A stretch of DNA of 64,000 bases from Gonocerus acuteangulatus (GCA_946811695.1 OX328124.1:84677293-84741292), one strand, 5' to 3'; positions 46,401 to 58,073 are shown, counted from the stretch's first letter. The notes: generated from the letters alone by a model not told the origin. Program-made: numbers and translations.

Positions 46401-46880
46401 CAGTTCACAGTCAAATAGGAGTATCAATATTGTTGAAATTTTTACTCTACTTCCCTACCTATCAAAGAGGACTACATAATGTGCAAAAATCGAGGATTTT
46501 TATTCAGTCCCATCTGAGATATACAACCTCAATCTTTACAAAATTTTAAAAAATTGAAATTTTAAAAATTCATAAAAAATTAAGGAGTGAGTTGTTATAT
46601 TCTATAAAATGTGAGCACCTACCCAACGATATCTTATTACAAAAAATTATTAGCTCTGATAAATTTCTCCTTCGTGTTTTTTTTTAATGTCTAAATAGTG
46701 GAATTTCTCAATTTTTGAACCCCAACTTTGGAGACCATTTACACTAGTAAGATTTGCATAGGGAATTATAGCTATGAAACAATATTGTAGGAGAGAAAGT
46801 ACTGAAAAAAATAATGCCAGTTCAAATCTTGTAGCATCATTCAGTTCAGAGATAATCATTTTCACACGAACGTCTTCAAA
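46401..46880. other. Unassigned DNA
   Basis: AT-rich, no supported feature. Confidence 0.3.
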
Positions 46881-46889
46881 GCGAAAACC

Positions 46890-47721
46890 ATGGGCGTATA
46901 TAAGGGGGGCTGGGGGCTGCAGCCCCCCCCCCCCGAAATGTTGATTTGATCGGTAAAAATTTCATAAAACCCTTAAAATAAGATCGTTTAATTCATAATA
47001 CATATTCTATTTTGGGTGTAATAGCGTTTAAGTTGGCTAAAACTCTTCCAAGATCTAAATTGTTAGTATTCCATACACCGGAAATGATTTCAGCCCCCCC
47101 CCCCCGAAATCTTCCCAGCCCCCTCCGAAATTATTTTCGGTAAAACTGAAGGAGAGTGTCCTCAGCACCGATTTTCTTCAAAGTTTGCACTATAACGTAT
47201 TTTGATGCACTAAACACGAATCCGTTGAAAAAAAAAAGTTGCTCGCAACTAGGAAAGAAATTATTTTAAAAAAAAGTTCACTGTTATGAAGGTTAGGGAA
47301 GACTGCCTTGGACGACTTTTGGGCCATAGAATTCTTTTCATTTCTGCGAGTTGGATTGACTAGGGGTTTTGATGTTTTCTTGAGCGAGCGGAGCGAGCGG
47401 AAACGCATAGCACGTATGCCCAAAAGCGACAGTTTACGACCAAGTCAGCTACCACAGGTGAGTCTAAATTTCAATTACACTTCGTCATTAAGGACTATTG
47501 CGCAGGCGCGTGTTTACATATAAGCTGTTTACCCCGTCTTTTATAACCTCCATAACAGTGAACTTTAGTGCTTAATAACTTCTTTCCTAGTTGCGAGCAA
47601 CTTTTTTTTTCAACGGATTCGTGTTAAGTGCATCAAAATACGTTATAGTGCAAATTTTGAAGAAAATCGGTGCTGAGGACACTCTCCTTCAGTATTACCT
47701 TATTTTCTATATAAGCCCATG
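46890..47721 (+). mobile_element. R3-family element with 9-bp TSD, split by another element
   Basis: Starts ATGGGCGTATATAAGGGGGG and ends TATATAAGCCCATG. The 9-bp flanks GCGAAAACC (46881-46889 and 47722-47730) are identical, a clean TSD. Without the nested 561-bp element the R3 copy is about 263 bp, similar to 43539-43830. Long C runs and CTGCAGCC near the left end are shared by all copies. No ORF. Confidence 0.85.
47139..47699. mobile_element. 561-bp element with ~155-bp TIRs and 8-bp TSD
   Basis: GGTAAAACTGAAGGAGAGTG at the left and its complement ending CAGTATTACC at the right open inverted repeats of ~155 bp that differ at only about 10-15 positions. TTATTTTC lies on both sides (47131-47138, 47700-47707), a perfect 8-bp TSD. 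The centre (47297-47545) is unlike the AT-rich arms: it is CpG-rich (GAGCGAGCGGAGCGAGCGG) and has a sequence CACAG|GTGAGT like a splice donor. A 71-codon frame (47308-47523) spans it. An 8-bp TSD is known for hAT and P elements; long TIRs recall MULEs, but the superfamily is unresolved. Confidence 0.85.
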
Positions 47722-47730
47722 GCGAAAACC

Positions 47731-48099
47731 CGCCGCATAATTCAAAACAAAAATGGCTGCCACACGTAAATGGTGTAGTATAAAATTAAAAAAGAAAAAA
47801 TCTGTGGATCACTTCATTCCCGTGGTCATTTTCTTGCTCTCTTGTAGGAGGAAGGATATTCATGCTCGTCTTGGTTTTCTTCTTCTTTTGTATCTTCTCG
47901 TTAGGACCCCTGTAGGAAAACATTCAGGGGATCCTCTTGTTCTTCATCATCATCGGAGTCAACTTGAGGTACCCCATTCAGATACTACGATCAACTACTA
48001 CAATCCTGTTGCAGTTGATAAGCAAGCCCAGCACACTCTATGATTACATAATGGAGTACATTTCGGACAATACGCCCATGATTTAACGTATTGTCCTAA
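47731..48099. other. Unassigned DNA
   Basis: A 96-codon open frame at 47753-48043 on plus has no domain I recognise and no splice or promoter support; not called as a gene. 'GGACAATACGCCCATGATTTAACGTATTGTCC' at 48068-48099 is a near-perfect palindrome next to an R3 end. Confidence 0.3.
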
Positions 48100-48300
48100 A
48101 TGTGGGGGGGGGGGGGTATGGAATACTCACAATTTAAAATCTGGAATAGTTAGCCAACTAAAACGCTATTAAATACAACAAAATTTATTTTTTCTGAACT
48201 AAGTGATCTTATTTAATTTAGTTTTAAGGTCTTTATGATATATTTTTCCCGATTAAATCGAAATTTCGGGGGAACTGCAGCCCCCTTATATACGCCCATG
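48100..48300 (-). mobile_element. R3-family element, minus orientation
   Basis: Begins with a G run and 'TATGGAATACTCACAATTTAAAATCTGGAATAGTTAGCC', and ends 'GGAACTGCAGCCCCCTTATATACGCCCATG'. The right TIR is complete; the left TIR is replaced by the palindrome at 48068-48099. Confidence 0.75.
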
Positions 48301-49620
48301 GAATGTAATTCTCTACAACCCTATTACAGACTCTCAAGAGCCGATATCTCGAAAACTTAAGATATTTCGAAAAACTTGACGATGTAGAACTTAATAAGTT
48401 ACAAATTTAATCAGCTTTCTTTTTTATAGAATAGTCATGTTGCTAGGGCGTGTGGTTTCCAAGATAAAAGCGAGAACACAAAAAAAAGGATGTTCTAGCC
48501 CCTCCCCCCCCCCCCCCCCGGCTCAAAAACTACGGGTGGGGACTTTTGATATGTTCACCTCCTAATTAGTCCGAACACAGTTATGAAGTCAAAAATTGTG
48601 TTCCAAACATTTCCCCAAAAGACTTCGTTGCCTAAAAATAATAATGAAATGGCACACTATGAGAATATGTATATAATTCTTGTGGCCAATGACTTCTAGT
48701 TGACCTTCTCCTTTTGCCGCGCACAGTCCTGAATCACTGAACCATCGCCATATTTAACTCTAGACACCTAGTCCATAAAATTAAGGTCTTCGTTGGCTCT
48801 TCTCCACACAATTTCTCAACCTCTTTCTCAAAAAAGTTCTATTTTGCCCTCAGGAGTGAATATCATCTGCTGCTCAACCAAGCAGGTCGGTATTTTATCT
48901 TACATACCAAAGTTTAATGTTTTTCTAAATTTACTCAAAGAATTTCTTCTGCACAGTTCAACTGTTTAAAACATTTTTCCTGAGGATATTTCTTACTGTA
49001 CTGCTACTTATGTCCCACCCGATGATCCTAGAGATTGCTGCCGCAATTTTTGGTACAATCAACAGTGAGTTTGTGTGTACTTTCCTTAAAATTGATCTTT
49101 CATCATATGCAGTAAGAATTTTCATCCTCCTGGTGAAATCTTTTGTGCATAAGACTTGGTTGTCCCATACTAGTTTAGAATATTTGGTACGGAGACATGG
49201 CTAAGGTTTAAAACTTTCTAATTTCACGCAAATGTTTATTCGCATTATAAAGTGTAATAATAATTTTTCACACTTCAACAGAGATTTATTTTCCTTTGCG
49301 GCCCATTGACCAAGATAACGTAAAACTAACGAAGTCAATGGCATAAGACTACAGGACATATATCACCAATAATATGGAGTTATTCCCTTCTATGTTCCAA
49401 TGGTAATAATTAAGAAACCAAGTGTTCCAATCTTTTTTGTGCATGAAATATTGCATTCAATTGTTAATAACATTAATTAATTACATAAATACCCCCGTTT
49501 GTTGGTGATTTTTAATGAATATTTAAAATATAATTAATTAAGAGGAGATCGTCGACCATTGGTGATGCGAAGGTAGAAATTATCAGAGTTTGGTCGTTGT
49601 TTCTGAATAAAACTACATGT
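48301..49620. other. Unassigned DNA
   Basis: C run of 17 near 48500. No supported gene; a few frames of 60 codons without motifs. Confidence 0.3.
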
Positions 49621-49624
49621 TATA

Positions 49625-49700
49625 TGTGAAAATGGGTTTTATTGTTTGTCGACGTTTCGGCTTAAAATTAAAGCCCTCATCAGGGCTGTAAAACAAGTAG
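49625..49700 (-). ncRNA. Hammerhead-ribozyme-like motif
   Basis: On the minus strand CTGATGA, then GGGCTT-loop-AAGCC (stem II, 5 bp with one extra G), then GAAACGTC, at 49683-49651. All invariant core bases of the hammerhead (CUGANGA and GAAA) are present. Stem I is weak and stem III would be very short, but ACGU is self-complementary and could pair between two molecules, as proposed for minimal hammerheads of retroelements. Activity is inference. Confidence 0.5.
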
Positions 49701-51591
49701 GAGAGATTTAATACTAATTTATAAATATACAAAAAGATTCCTAATATAGAAAGACTTATTTGGGCATTCCCAACTTGACCAGTTTTTGTTAAATGATGGA
49801 ACTTACATAGAATTCATATAAACTTGATCGTTGGAATCCAATGAATGCTCATGGAAGTTGGAAATGCACAAAAAGAAGTTAAAGGGTATTATTAGGTTGT
49901 TGACAAGGTATCGAGGGCCTAAAACCTGGCCCATTACTATGATTTAAAAACTTTCATAGGTAAGCTCCTTTGGAAGAGGCCTGGGACTTGGCCTCTTTTT
50001 TGTCAATGTTAGTTTTTTGGGGGTGATATCAACACTTTTTGTAAGTAAATTTACAGTTGGTGGCGTCAGCGTTTGACATGAGGAGGATGACGCAGAGACT
50101 ACTTTCGGTTCAGTAGTGCTTTGAGCTGTTTGTTGGGTAATTTTGTATACAAAAGCCCTGGGGAAAGGCCCCAACTCAACTTTTCTGTATTTTCAGATTT
50201 TCCCCTTTAGTTTTAGATTCTCCTTGCCTTGACAATTTATTTGATACCACACTTGATTTGTTTCCGATGGTATAACAAGTACAAAACAAACACCCCTGCC
50301 ACTGGGGCAGTGTGAAACAGAACTTTTCCGGGTTTCCCTATTTTTTCCCTTTAATATAACCTTAAGGGCTATTTTTCGGTCAAATTTGAAGTTTCTAGCT
50401 TGTCCGGAAATACCTTATAATTTTAATTAGGAATAAGTAAGTGAGTTTCAAAATGCTGATTTTTTAAGTTCTCTAGTTTCACGATGATTCAAAGTACTAA
50501 TCTGAAACTTTCAGGAACTTTTATATCCTATATCAACTATGTTTGGTTAAAATTGAAAAACTGCCACAGATAGAACTAGAGTTATAGGTGTGTGAAAATT
50601 GGTAATTTTCGTTCGTAAGATTAACAGGTTGTGCTTGCTGGAACATGGCCTTCTGCCCTGCTGTGCGCTCAGATATGTATATTATCAGCAATTATAGATA
50701 CCAGACAGAATAAGTCAATTTGAAATTCCTAACATTTGTATATGTAAATAATTTTCCCTAACACTGCTTCAAATCCAGCCATTTTTGTCGGAGCCTGGAT
50801 AATTTTACAAATAGACAGCATGTATAAAATCAAGCATTACTGTAGTTTAAATAGTTCTAAATTAGAAGCACCTATTATTAGTTAAATTGTATAGGTCTTT
50901 TATGTAACTTTTATTCGGCTCCATTAATTTCAATCTCTAAGAGGTAACAATTTTTCTGTGAATGGATCGTAATCTGTTTTTGTAACTAGAAAATATAATG
51001 GACTTCCACTCTGGTGTATTTTCTATTGTATAGAAGGTTGTTTTCTTTTTTTTTTTTTAAATATTAAGGGATGAATCTAAGAAAAATGAATCATTTTGTT
51101 TAAAAATCTCTTTTTTTTGTTGTCGTCCAAATTCAACTTTATTTTCTTTTGTTAATGTCAAGAAAGGCTCTTTTGTTATATTCCATCGTTTGTCCTCTAT
51201 CACAAACCTCGTTTACTTTTATGATTAAAAATTGTATATTTATGTCATATTTTCGCATCATTTCTTTCAGCAAGGAATTCGAAAAAAATTCCGTTGATCA
51301 CTACTGATATAGAGTTACCCAATTGAATGCCAAAATCAGTCTAAATTTTATTATTAAATCTGAAGTAACAATACTTAGTGAAGTGAGCAATTCTTGGTGC
51401 AACAAAAAGTTCAACCTTTAGGACACATTAGTCATTTGATTTAATTTGAGTCGTTTGATGGAGGAATAACCTCTCCCCCCCCCTAGATTGATCCATTGTG
51501 CTGGTTATAGAACCCGTCCAAATGTTTTTATAGAAATTTTGGCCGCTATTGTGGTGACAGATATATGCAACAGGACATTCATCTTGGATCG
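49701..51591. other. Unassigned DNA
   Basis: A minus-strand frame at 49944-50174 (76 codons) is rich in Ser, Thr, Pro and Lys; it could be the C-terminus of an element's protein, but it has no motif. The rest is AT-rich without recognised features. Confidence 0.3.
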
Positions 51592-51885
51592 ATTTCCAGA
51601 GCTCATGGAAAATTTACCACTAGAGACAAGACGTACAATGCGGTAGTCCAGCCCATTATTCCCGAGAAGCTAGGAATTCTGTAACCTCCATATTCGGAAA
51701 ACGTTGGATTGGCAGGGGTGGCCCTATTTCTTGGCCACTTAGATCACCTGAACGCACTCCGCTGGACTTCTTCCTGTGGGGTACACTTAAAAATATGGTC
51801 TACTCTAATCTGCCTAGGGCACAAGACCAAATGCGAGGAAGGGTTGCTGAAGCCTGCAGAGCCATTTGCATTTAATCTATCATTA
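51592..51885 (+). pseudogene. Tc1/mariner-type transposase relic
   Basis: Translation gives 'FPELMENLPLETRRTM', then stops and a deletion where the second catalytic Asp region should be, then 'WIGRGGPISWPLRSPERTPL' and 'DFFLWGTLKNMVYS', ending 'ACRAI'. WIGRGGP..WP.RSPD.TPLDFFLWG.LK is the conserved block around the third catalytic residue in a widespread arthropod mariner group; here the Asp of SPD is Glu-Arg (SPER). The N-terminal DNA-binding part is absent. Confidence 0.8.
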
Positions 51886-52406
51886 AAATAGGGTTATCAC
51901 TTAAATTGTACGTCTCAAACGAAAAATCAGATTAAATACTTAGAAAATATGCCTTATTTTCAGTTTTATTAAAGTTATTATGAAAAATATTTCTTTTAGC
52001 GAATCGGTCATATTGTTTTTAGAAAGTTATGGAAAAAAATGCCATAAAGTCATGTATCACACATTCATAACCGACCTCTGTATTTGCCTACAAAAAACCT
52101 TTTTTATTTAACACAATTAAATTTCAATCGTACGAAACTCATTTGATTTTAAAGATATCGAAGTGCAGTTTGCGACAAAGGTTTTTTTTTTAATCCTCTT
52201 CAAAATTATGTGCATAATAATAGGGGTCATCTGCAAACTCCCAACATTTTATCCAGCGCCTAGCGCACATGCGCGGTAAATATGTTAAATGGTTGACATA
52301 TTTAGAAAGCTTAAGTCAAGCCTTGCAACTTTTACCTCTGGCATTTTTTCTCAGACCAACCGATTGGTGGCAAAATTAGTTTGAGCCGTCTTATTTGGGA
52401 CATCCT

Positions 52407-52408
<2 letters not shown>
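51886..52408. other. Downstream part of the mariner-type element, uncertain
   Basis: AT-rich sequence ending 'TTATTTGGGACATCCTGTA' (52391-52409). The GGGACA(C/T)CCTGTA end is common at termini of such mariner-type elements, so this may be its 3' UTR and terminal repeat. The matching left end was not found. Confidence 0.4.

Positions 52409-52482
<74 letters not shown>
52409..52482. repeat. (AC)n(TA)n microsatellite
   Basis: About 15 AC followed by about 21 TA units, directly before the SINE. Confidence 0.95.
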
Positions 52483-52486
<4 letters not shown>

Positions 52487-52823
52487 CAGTCCCGTAACAG
52501 GCCACAAGGGCCCTGAGGGGCAGATACTATAGAGGTATCTGATTCATGACCATACGGCACACTAGGGAGATAGTGTGGTCAGTACTATGCTCCGGCCGCC
52601 TGATTTTCCCCTTGGCTGTTTCGACTGCTAGAGTCATTAGCACCAACCAAGGTACCCATTATTAAATTAATTAAAGGCTGGGTTGGCCTAGGGACGGTCA
52701 GGGAGGCCGAATTCAACCCAAGAACGAAGACACTAGAAGAAAAAATCTTTAGTGCTTGCTCGGAATTTGAACTCAGGCCTCCAGCTTATTAGTCCAGTGC
52801 TCTACCACTGAGCTAACCTCGCC

Positions 52824-52826
<3 letters not shown>
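52487..52826 (-). mobile_element. SINE family A, full-length, minus strand
   Basis: On minus: head GCGAGGTTAGCTCAGTGGTAGAGC, loop CTAATAA, a B box changed to GAGTTCAAATTCC, then the body to ...GGCCTGTTACGGGACTG. About 340 bp, so it is the most complete copy in the window. It is embedded in (TA)n: TA arrays lie on both sides (52440-52482, 52827-52860). Confidence 0.88.

Positions 52827-52860
<34 letters not shown>
52827..52860. repeat. (TA)n array
   Basis: 17 TA units after the SINE head. Confidence 0.95.
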
Positions 52861-52866
<6 letters not shown>

Positions 52867-52884
52867 AATATGTACATACATACA

Positions 52885-53050
52885 TACAGGGTGATTCTAG
52901 CCAAACTCTAGGAGGTGATTCTGGACATCATTTCCAACAAAAAAGTTCATTTGAAGTATGGTCCGATTCCGAAGGGAAAAGCAGTTATGTCGAATTTTAT
53001 GTTTTTTAAAATAAGAAAGTATGATTTGCAAATCGCACATTAGCGAACTC
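52885..53050 (+). mobile_element. End of a mariner-type element
   Basis: TACAGGGTGATTCTAGCC is the kind of terminus seen on arthropod mariner-type elements, followed by 'AGGTGATTCTGGACATCATTTCCAACAAAAAAGTTC' and 'GGTCCGATTCCGAAGGGAAAAGC'. Only this end is recognisable; an A run begins at 53052. Confidence 0.45.
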
Positions 53051-54249
53051 TAAAAAAAAAAAAAAAAATAAATAAATGAGAAAGGATTGCTCAAAAAATG
53101 TTCAAGATAACCGAATTCTAATTATTCCATCATAAAATAGATAAAATGTCTTAAAAAAAAACAACAGTGATTTAATACACTAAATCCATTGACAGAACAT
53201 ACTTTCTGGACGTCCAATAATGCGCTTCTGTTTATCTCGATAAATCAGAGGTTTCTTGCGAATTTTTTACTCAGTCCCCTAACAAACAACAGATGCCTTA
53301 CTTACAGGAAAACTTCGACATTTAGTAAGCATTAAATCTATGCAAATGAAGTGTAGGTTTATTAATGGATAAATTGAACAGTTGGCTCTCTTTTGTCAAA
53401 AAAATGTGGAATATTGCTTTGTTACTTTCGAATATCTTATGTGAATAAATTATAAATGATTCATTTTTATTGGCCGAACTGTGGGAATCCATTGTCCAGT
53501 TCGGAATCAATAAAAAGTAACTGTAAGAAACGAACTCCTAAATTGGAGTTATTTTCGCTTAGGATATTGTCAGTCTCTAAGTCGACAACCATTTGTTATT
53601 TCTAATAACAAACAACTTCAGATTAACGGCCTTGGTGAACTAAAAAAACTGCTAAAAAGAACGGAAAACTGTGAAATGACCAAATTAACTTCATTGAAAT
53701 ATTCTTGAGAAGTTTTAAATGAAAGACAGCAACCCAGTGAAAACTCCTTTGGAAATCGGCGTGAAGACACAAGTGAATAGTGAAGTAAAGAGTAGCCATA
53801 TTGTGTGTTAACTACAAGCAATTCGTATCTTATTGTAGCCATCTCAAGTTTCTGTTTAGCTGTCTTAGATTTATGTTCACCCATTAATTTTTTTATCTAG
53901 TTTAATAATTTCCACTCTAAAAATCATTGAATAGCTGTAAAAAGAATGTCAGCTTCATTACAGGTTCTAAAGATTTTTAAGTTATAAAAAGAAAAACAAT
54001 TTGAATATAATAATACTGAAATTGATTTCTTTAGAGATGAAGATTTTGAAAATGAAATTAATAATAGATATTCAGGTACTGGCTGCTAAATTAAATTCAT
54101 GGGGATTTCATTTCTTGGTTTAGCAATAAACAAAAAACTATTAAATTAAGCTGTTAAGTTAAGTACTGTTGAAGCTGAATGTAGGGGATTAAGTTTACCC
54201 TTAGAAGAAATTTTATGATTTCAAACATTAGCCCTAGGAAGCCCGGGGG
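53051..54249. other. Unassigned DNA
   Basis: AT-rich. Two minus-strand frames of 62 and 88 codons have no motif. No supported feature. Confidence 0.3.
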
Positions 54250-55250
54250 GGGGGGGGTTGGAATATGTTTTGGAACGGAAAATGTTACAAAACTCACCAT
54301 GACAAATATTTCAAGCTCTACGATATTGAACTTAATTTTTTCCCATATCTTTTAAAACTTGTATAGATATAATGCATTTTTGAGAGAATTGATAAGTTCC
54401 AGTCCTTCCAGTCACAGTTTTGGGAGGTTCCAATGAGATGAGTGATGAGTACATCACATGAATCGTCCTCTGTTGTTAGGAAAATGATACTAATGGTCCA
54501 TGTGGATGTAAAAACTTTGCAATGACTTCATCTTCTTCTGCTTTTACCTCCGTCACCATACAAAATACCATACATTTTCATAAATGCAATCTATGAAGCA
54601 AGGATTTAATCTTCTATTTTCACAAAATAAAGTTTGTTGCTTCTTACATAAATTGAAAGCAGAAGCTGGTGTTTCAACTAATTATTTTAGCTTCAATCAT
54701 TCCAAATTCACCTTTTTTGCTGAAGGCTGTAAAAATATTTTGTCCTGGAAGAGTTTGAACACCCTTGAAGCGACTTCCCAAATTCAGGCGAGTTGAATCA
54801 ATTACTCCTTTTGTAATAAATTGCTGGTTAATACTTGCAATGTTATATTATTTTTTTTTTTAATCAAAAATATCATTCTGTTATTACTTGCAATTGTCCA
54901 GATGTCGTTGAAGACTTTTCTTCCTAGTTGAACGATTTACAGTACCCCCATTCCACCACACTCTGTTTTACCGTGACTGGGCATTGTGGTAAAAATGTTT
55001 CTCAAGTAGACACAGATTCATGAAGTTGTATTTATTTGTATATTGTCCAGCAAAACCGTCACTGAAGTAAAACTGTGTCTGGAAGAACTTATCAATTCTC
55101 TCAAGAATGCATGATATACCTAGGTTCAATCAAGGTTTTAAAAAATATGGAGAAAATTTAAGTTCAATGTCGTAGAGCTTGAAATATTTTTCATGGTGAA
55201 TTTTGGAACATTTTCCATTCCAACACATATTCTAAACATTCAAATCACTC
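54250..55250. repeat. Long inverted repeat, foldback-like
   Basis: Arms at about 54257-54420 and 55065-55245 pair over ~165 bp at roughly 80%: 'GGAATATGTTTTGGAACGGAAAATGTT', 'AATATTTCAAGCTCTACGA' and 'GAGAGAATTGATAAGTTC' are found in one and inverted in the other. The ~640-bp centre holds a 70-codon frame without a motif. No clean TSD; the left arm is preceded by a 12-G run. Confidence 0.7.
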
Positions 55251-55562
55251 AAATGTTTATTTTATTAATTTTTTTGGAAATCCTGTTTTAAGTTTGTATT
55301 TTTGGGTGGCAGAAGTTATTTTTTATAGCTTTTAAAATTAAATAACTTTTTGTCTTTGAAGAAAAAATAATTTAAGAGTGAACAAAACATAAATTTTATA
55401 TTGTCATGTGGTATTGTATAACTTTTAGAATAATAATAAAACATCGACGCTAAAGGCCCAGAAAAAAAAACAATAATAATAAATAAAATATAAAAAAATA
55501 CTTTTATGATTATCTTTTTCCCTCTTGATGATACTCCACTTAGTGTAGAACCCCATGTTTCA
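55251..55562. other. Unassigned DNA
   Basis: AT-rich, no features. Confidence 0.3.
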
Positions 55563-55566
55563 TTAA

Positions 55567-56616
55567 CCTTCCAGTAGTTGCGCCCCTATTTGGGACATCC
55601 ATAGTGGCGCTACACCTCAGAGGTGCAAACCCTATTTCGTGCGGAAAAATGTGTCTCAGCAACGTGATTACGTTGCTATTCGAGAGAAATAGCAGAAAAC
55701 TGCAGACTTGATAACAAAACAGCACTTTTGTTTTTGCAGGGGATATAAGAAACCATCGTTTTCAATGAAATAAAATCGTGTCATGTTCGATATGCAATAA
55801 AATATTAATATAAAATATGAAATTAAATAATCAATCTATGTATAGGAGTTTTTACGTCTAAACCCAGCCATACGAAAAAACACTCTTCTGTTATTCTGTT
55901 ACATTTCTGATTATTTAAAAAAGAAAAAGAAAAAAAAAAGGATCATGTGTCATGACTACACTATTACTAGGTATTGTTAGTGGAATCATAATAGTACACT
56001 TTATGTTTAAATATATAACATTTGTTATATACCAGGTTATCCTATAAACATGAAACATGTTTAAATATATAAAATATGTCAATAAAACATAAGATATGTA
56101 TATAAAATATGAATATAAACCTCATGAATATGAAATAATAACAACGTCTCAACCCAAATAAAAAAATAACAACATCCTGTGACGCTGTTTTGCTAAAATG
56201 TATATACGAGGCCATCTTAAATCTTATCCTAGATGATATTCATGTAAAAAAGAATAGGAAATCACACGAATAGGGGCGCTGTAACTAGCAGTTGACGACC
56301 AATTTTTATTCCTCTCACTTATTCTACGATTGAATAAACTCACCCACATACTCCAGCATAGCAAGATAGAGAACGAAAAGTGTAAATATCTCATATCTGT
56401 AAAACTTACGTGAGTTGTGGCGCGGCACCTGAGAGGTGACGAGGGCAGCCACTGACAATGATGAGCTCACAAAAAAGGTGTCAATGCGACTGGCCGGTGG
56501 AAAAACGGAAATCCGGAAGATACTAAAGCGGAGGGCCCGCCAAAACACGGCTGCCAACCATGATCCAAAAATTAAAAAAAATATGCACATCTCAGGTGCG
56601 CGCCACTAACGGAGGG
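55567..56616. mobile_element. piggyBac-like non-autonomous element with TTAA on both sides
   Basis: Left end CCTTCCAGTAGTTGCGC and right end GCGCCACTAACGGAGGG are imperfect inverted repeats (about 13 of 17). TTAA flanks both (55563-55566, 56617-56620), the piggyBac target. Subterminal 'ACCTCAGAGGTGC' on the left and 'CACCTGAGAGGTGACG' and 'ATCTCAGGTGCGC' on the right are repeated motifs. 1050 bp. The 88-codon frame near the right end has no transposase motif. Confidence 0.8.
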
Positions 56617-56689
56617 TTAAACAAAATTTTATTTAAATTCATTAGAATTTTTTTCAGACCATATGTATTTACTTTATAATAATAAATAA

Positions 56690-57760
56690 TAATAATAATA
56701 ACCTTTATTGGCATCTTTCTGAGACATAATCATCCCCCTTAGGAGGTAAAAAAAAAGGAGTCTATCTTCTTTAGTTAAAACGATTATCTTTATTAATAAC
56801 TGTTTTTCAGTTGTCCTCTTCCACCATTCACAATCCCTCGCCACTCTCCATCAATTGTTCCCAACAACTGCGGTTAGCTCATCTCTCCATCTCAAGCATT
56901 GTCTTCCTCTGTTCCTCACCCAGTCCCTTGGAGTCCATGCAGTGCATACCTTTGCCCATCGCTCGTCTTTCATCCTCGCCAGATGACCTCCCCAGCACCG
57001 CTTCAATTGGCGTGCTTCAGCTCGGAGGTTCTTCACTTGTACTCACACCTCTTTAAATGTCCAAATTCTTCTTCCTCTCCCTCCTTTTCACTCCTAGCAT
57101 ATTCCTTAGCATAGTCATCTGTGTGGAGTGAAGCTTGGAATCTCCCCTAGCTGTAAGCTACCAGGTCTGGGCTCCATAGAGTGTGGAAGGAACGCACATG
57201 CTCATTGCTTTTCAACTTGTCACTGAGCGAGCCTTTAAAAATCATTTTGAGTGACCAATACTTTGACCATCCTGTCTTAATCCTCCTCTGAAGCTCGTTT
57301 TCCATCCTTCTTTTAAACGAGACACACTGTCCAAGGTAGATGTATTCTTTTATATACTCAAATTACTTCCCTTCAATTACAACTGTTGGTTCTTCTGAAT
57401 TTGTCATAATATAAGTTTTCTTGTAATTGACTCTCAGTCCATACTTTAAGCTAACCTTCATGAGTCCTGTGAAATGTGTATCAGGTCTGCAATATTAGCC
57501 CTAATCACGCGCAAGTCATCGGCGATGCGAGGGTTGTTGAGGAAGCTACCGTTGATCACTAGACCTATTTCTGTCCAATTTAGTCCTCTGAAAATGTTAT
57601 CCAGAACACAGTTAAATAGGACTGTTGACAGATGGCATCCTGGTCTTACACCCCTGCCAATTTTGAAAGAGCGACCTCTTTTATCCAAAGACACAAACCC
57701 CACTGAATCTTGGTACATTTCTTTTGCTACAGGGTCCATCCATTTGAAATCAGCCGAAAA
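56690..57760 (-). pseudogene. RTE-type LINE, 3' part
   Basis: Minus-strand frame 57739-57458 contains the end of reverse transcriptase: 'IGRGVRPGCHLSTVLFN' (normally RQGCPLSP.LFN) and 'NPRIADDLRVI' where F/YADD is usual. Frame 57036-56851 gives 'RQLKRCWGGHLARMKDERWA' and 'GRQCLRWRDEL', the C-terminal LKW.WAGH.ARM...RW....R.RGRP..RW motif. Between them are frameshifts. The 3' end runs to (TTA)n/AATAATAAT at 56690-56710 on minus. 5' truncated and coding frames broken. Confidence 0.8.
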
Positions 57761-58028
57761 TAAATAAAATTGTTGCTGACATGTTTTATATAATTTTTAA
57801 CAGTTCAAATTCCATTTGTGCATATATCTGGGAGTACAAAACTTTTTTTTTAATAATATTATTATAGCAATTCAGTTGTTCACAACCATTTTATTTGTGA
57901 AGTTCAGTCATTTGTTGCGTTTTCAGATGCTAGCAATAAGTTAAATATCTTCTTAATCTATTAAGCTATCAACTTGAACTGAAAACCATCATGTTTTTCA
58001 TTAAAAAAAAAATAAATAAATAAAAAAA
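57761..58028. other. Unassigned DNA
   Basis: AT-rich with short A and T runs; nothing recognised. Confidence 0.3.
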
Positions 58029-58073
58029 CAGTCCCATAACAGGCCACGAGGGCCCTGAGGGGCAGATACTATT
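58029..58073 (-). mobile_element. SINE family A 3' fragment at the gypsy boundary
   Basis: CAGTCCCATAACAGGCCACG...GGGGCAGATACTAT matches the first 45 bases of 52488-52826, then stops where gypsy-related sequence begins. The gypsy element may have inserted into this SINE. Confidence 0.75.

Noticed and set aside
47308..47523. 71-codon ORF in the core of the 561-bp element as a transposase
   Set aside because: Far too short and without catalytic motifs; kept only as a possible captured fragment.
47753..48043. 96-codon plus-strand ORF
   Set aside because: No domain, no splice or promoter context, bordered by transposon sequence.
49944..50174. 76-codon minus-strand Ser/Thr/Pro-rich ORF
   Set aside because: Could be the C-terminus of some protein, but there is no motif, no upstream exon and no acceptor that I would trust.
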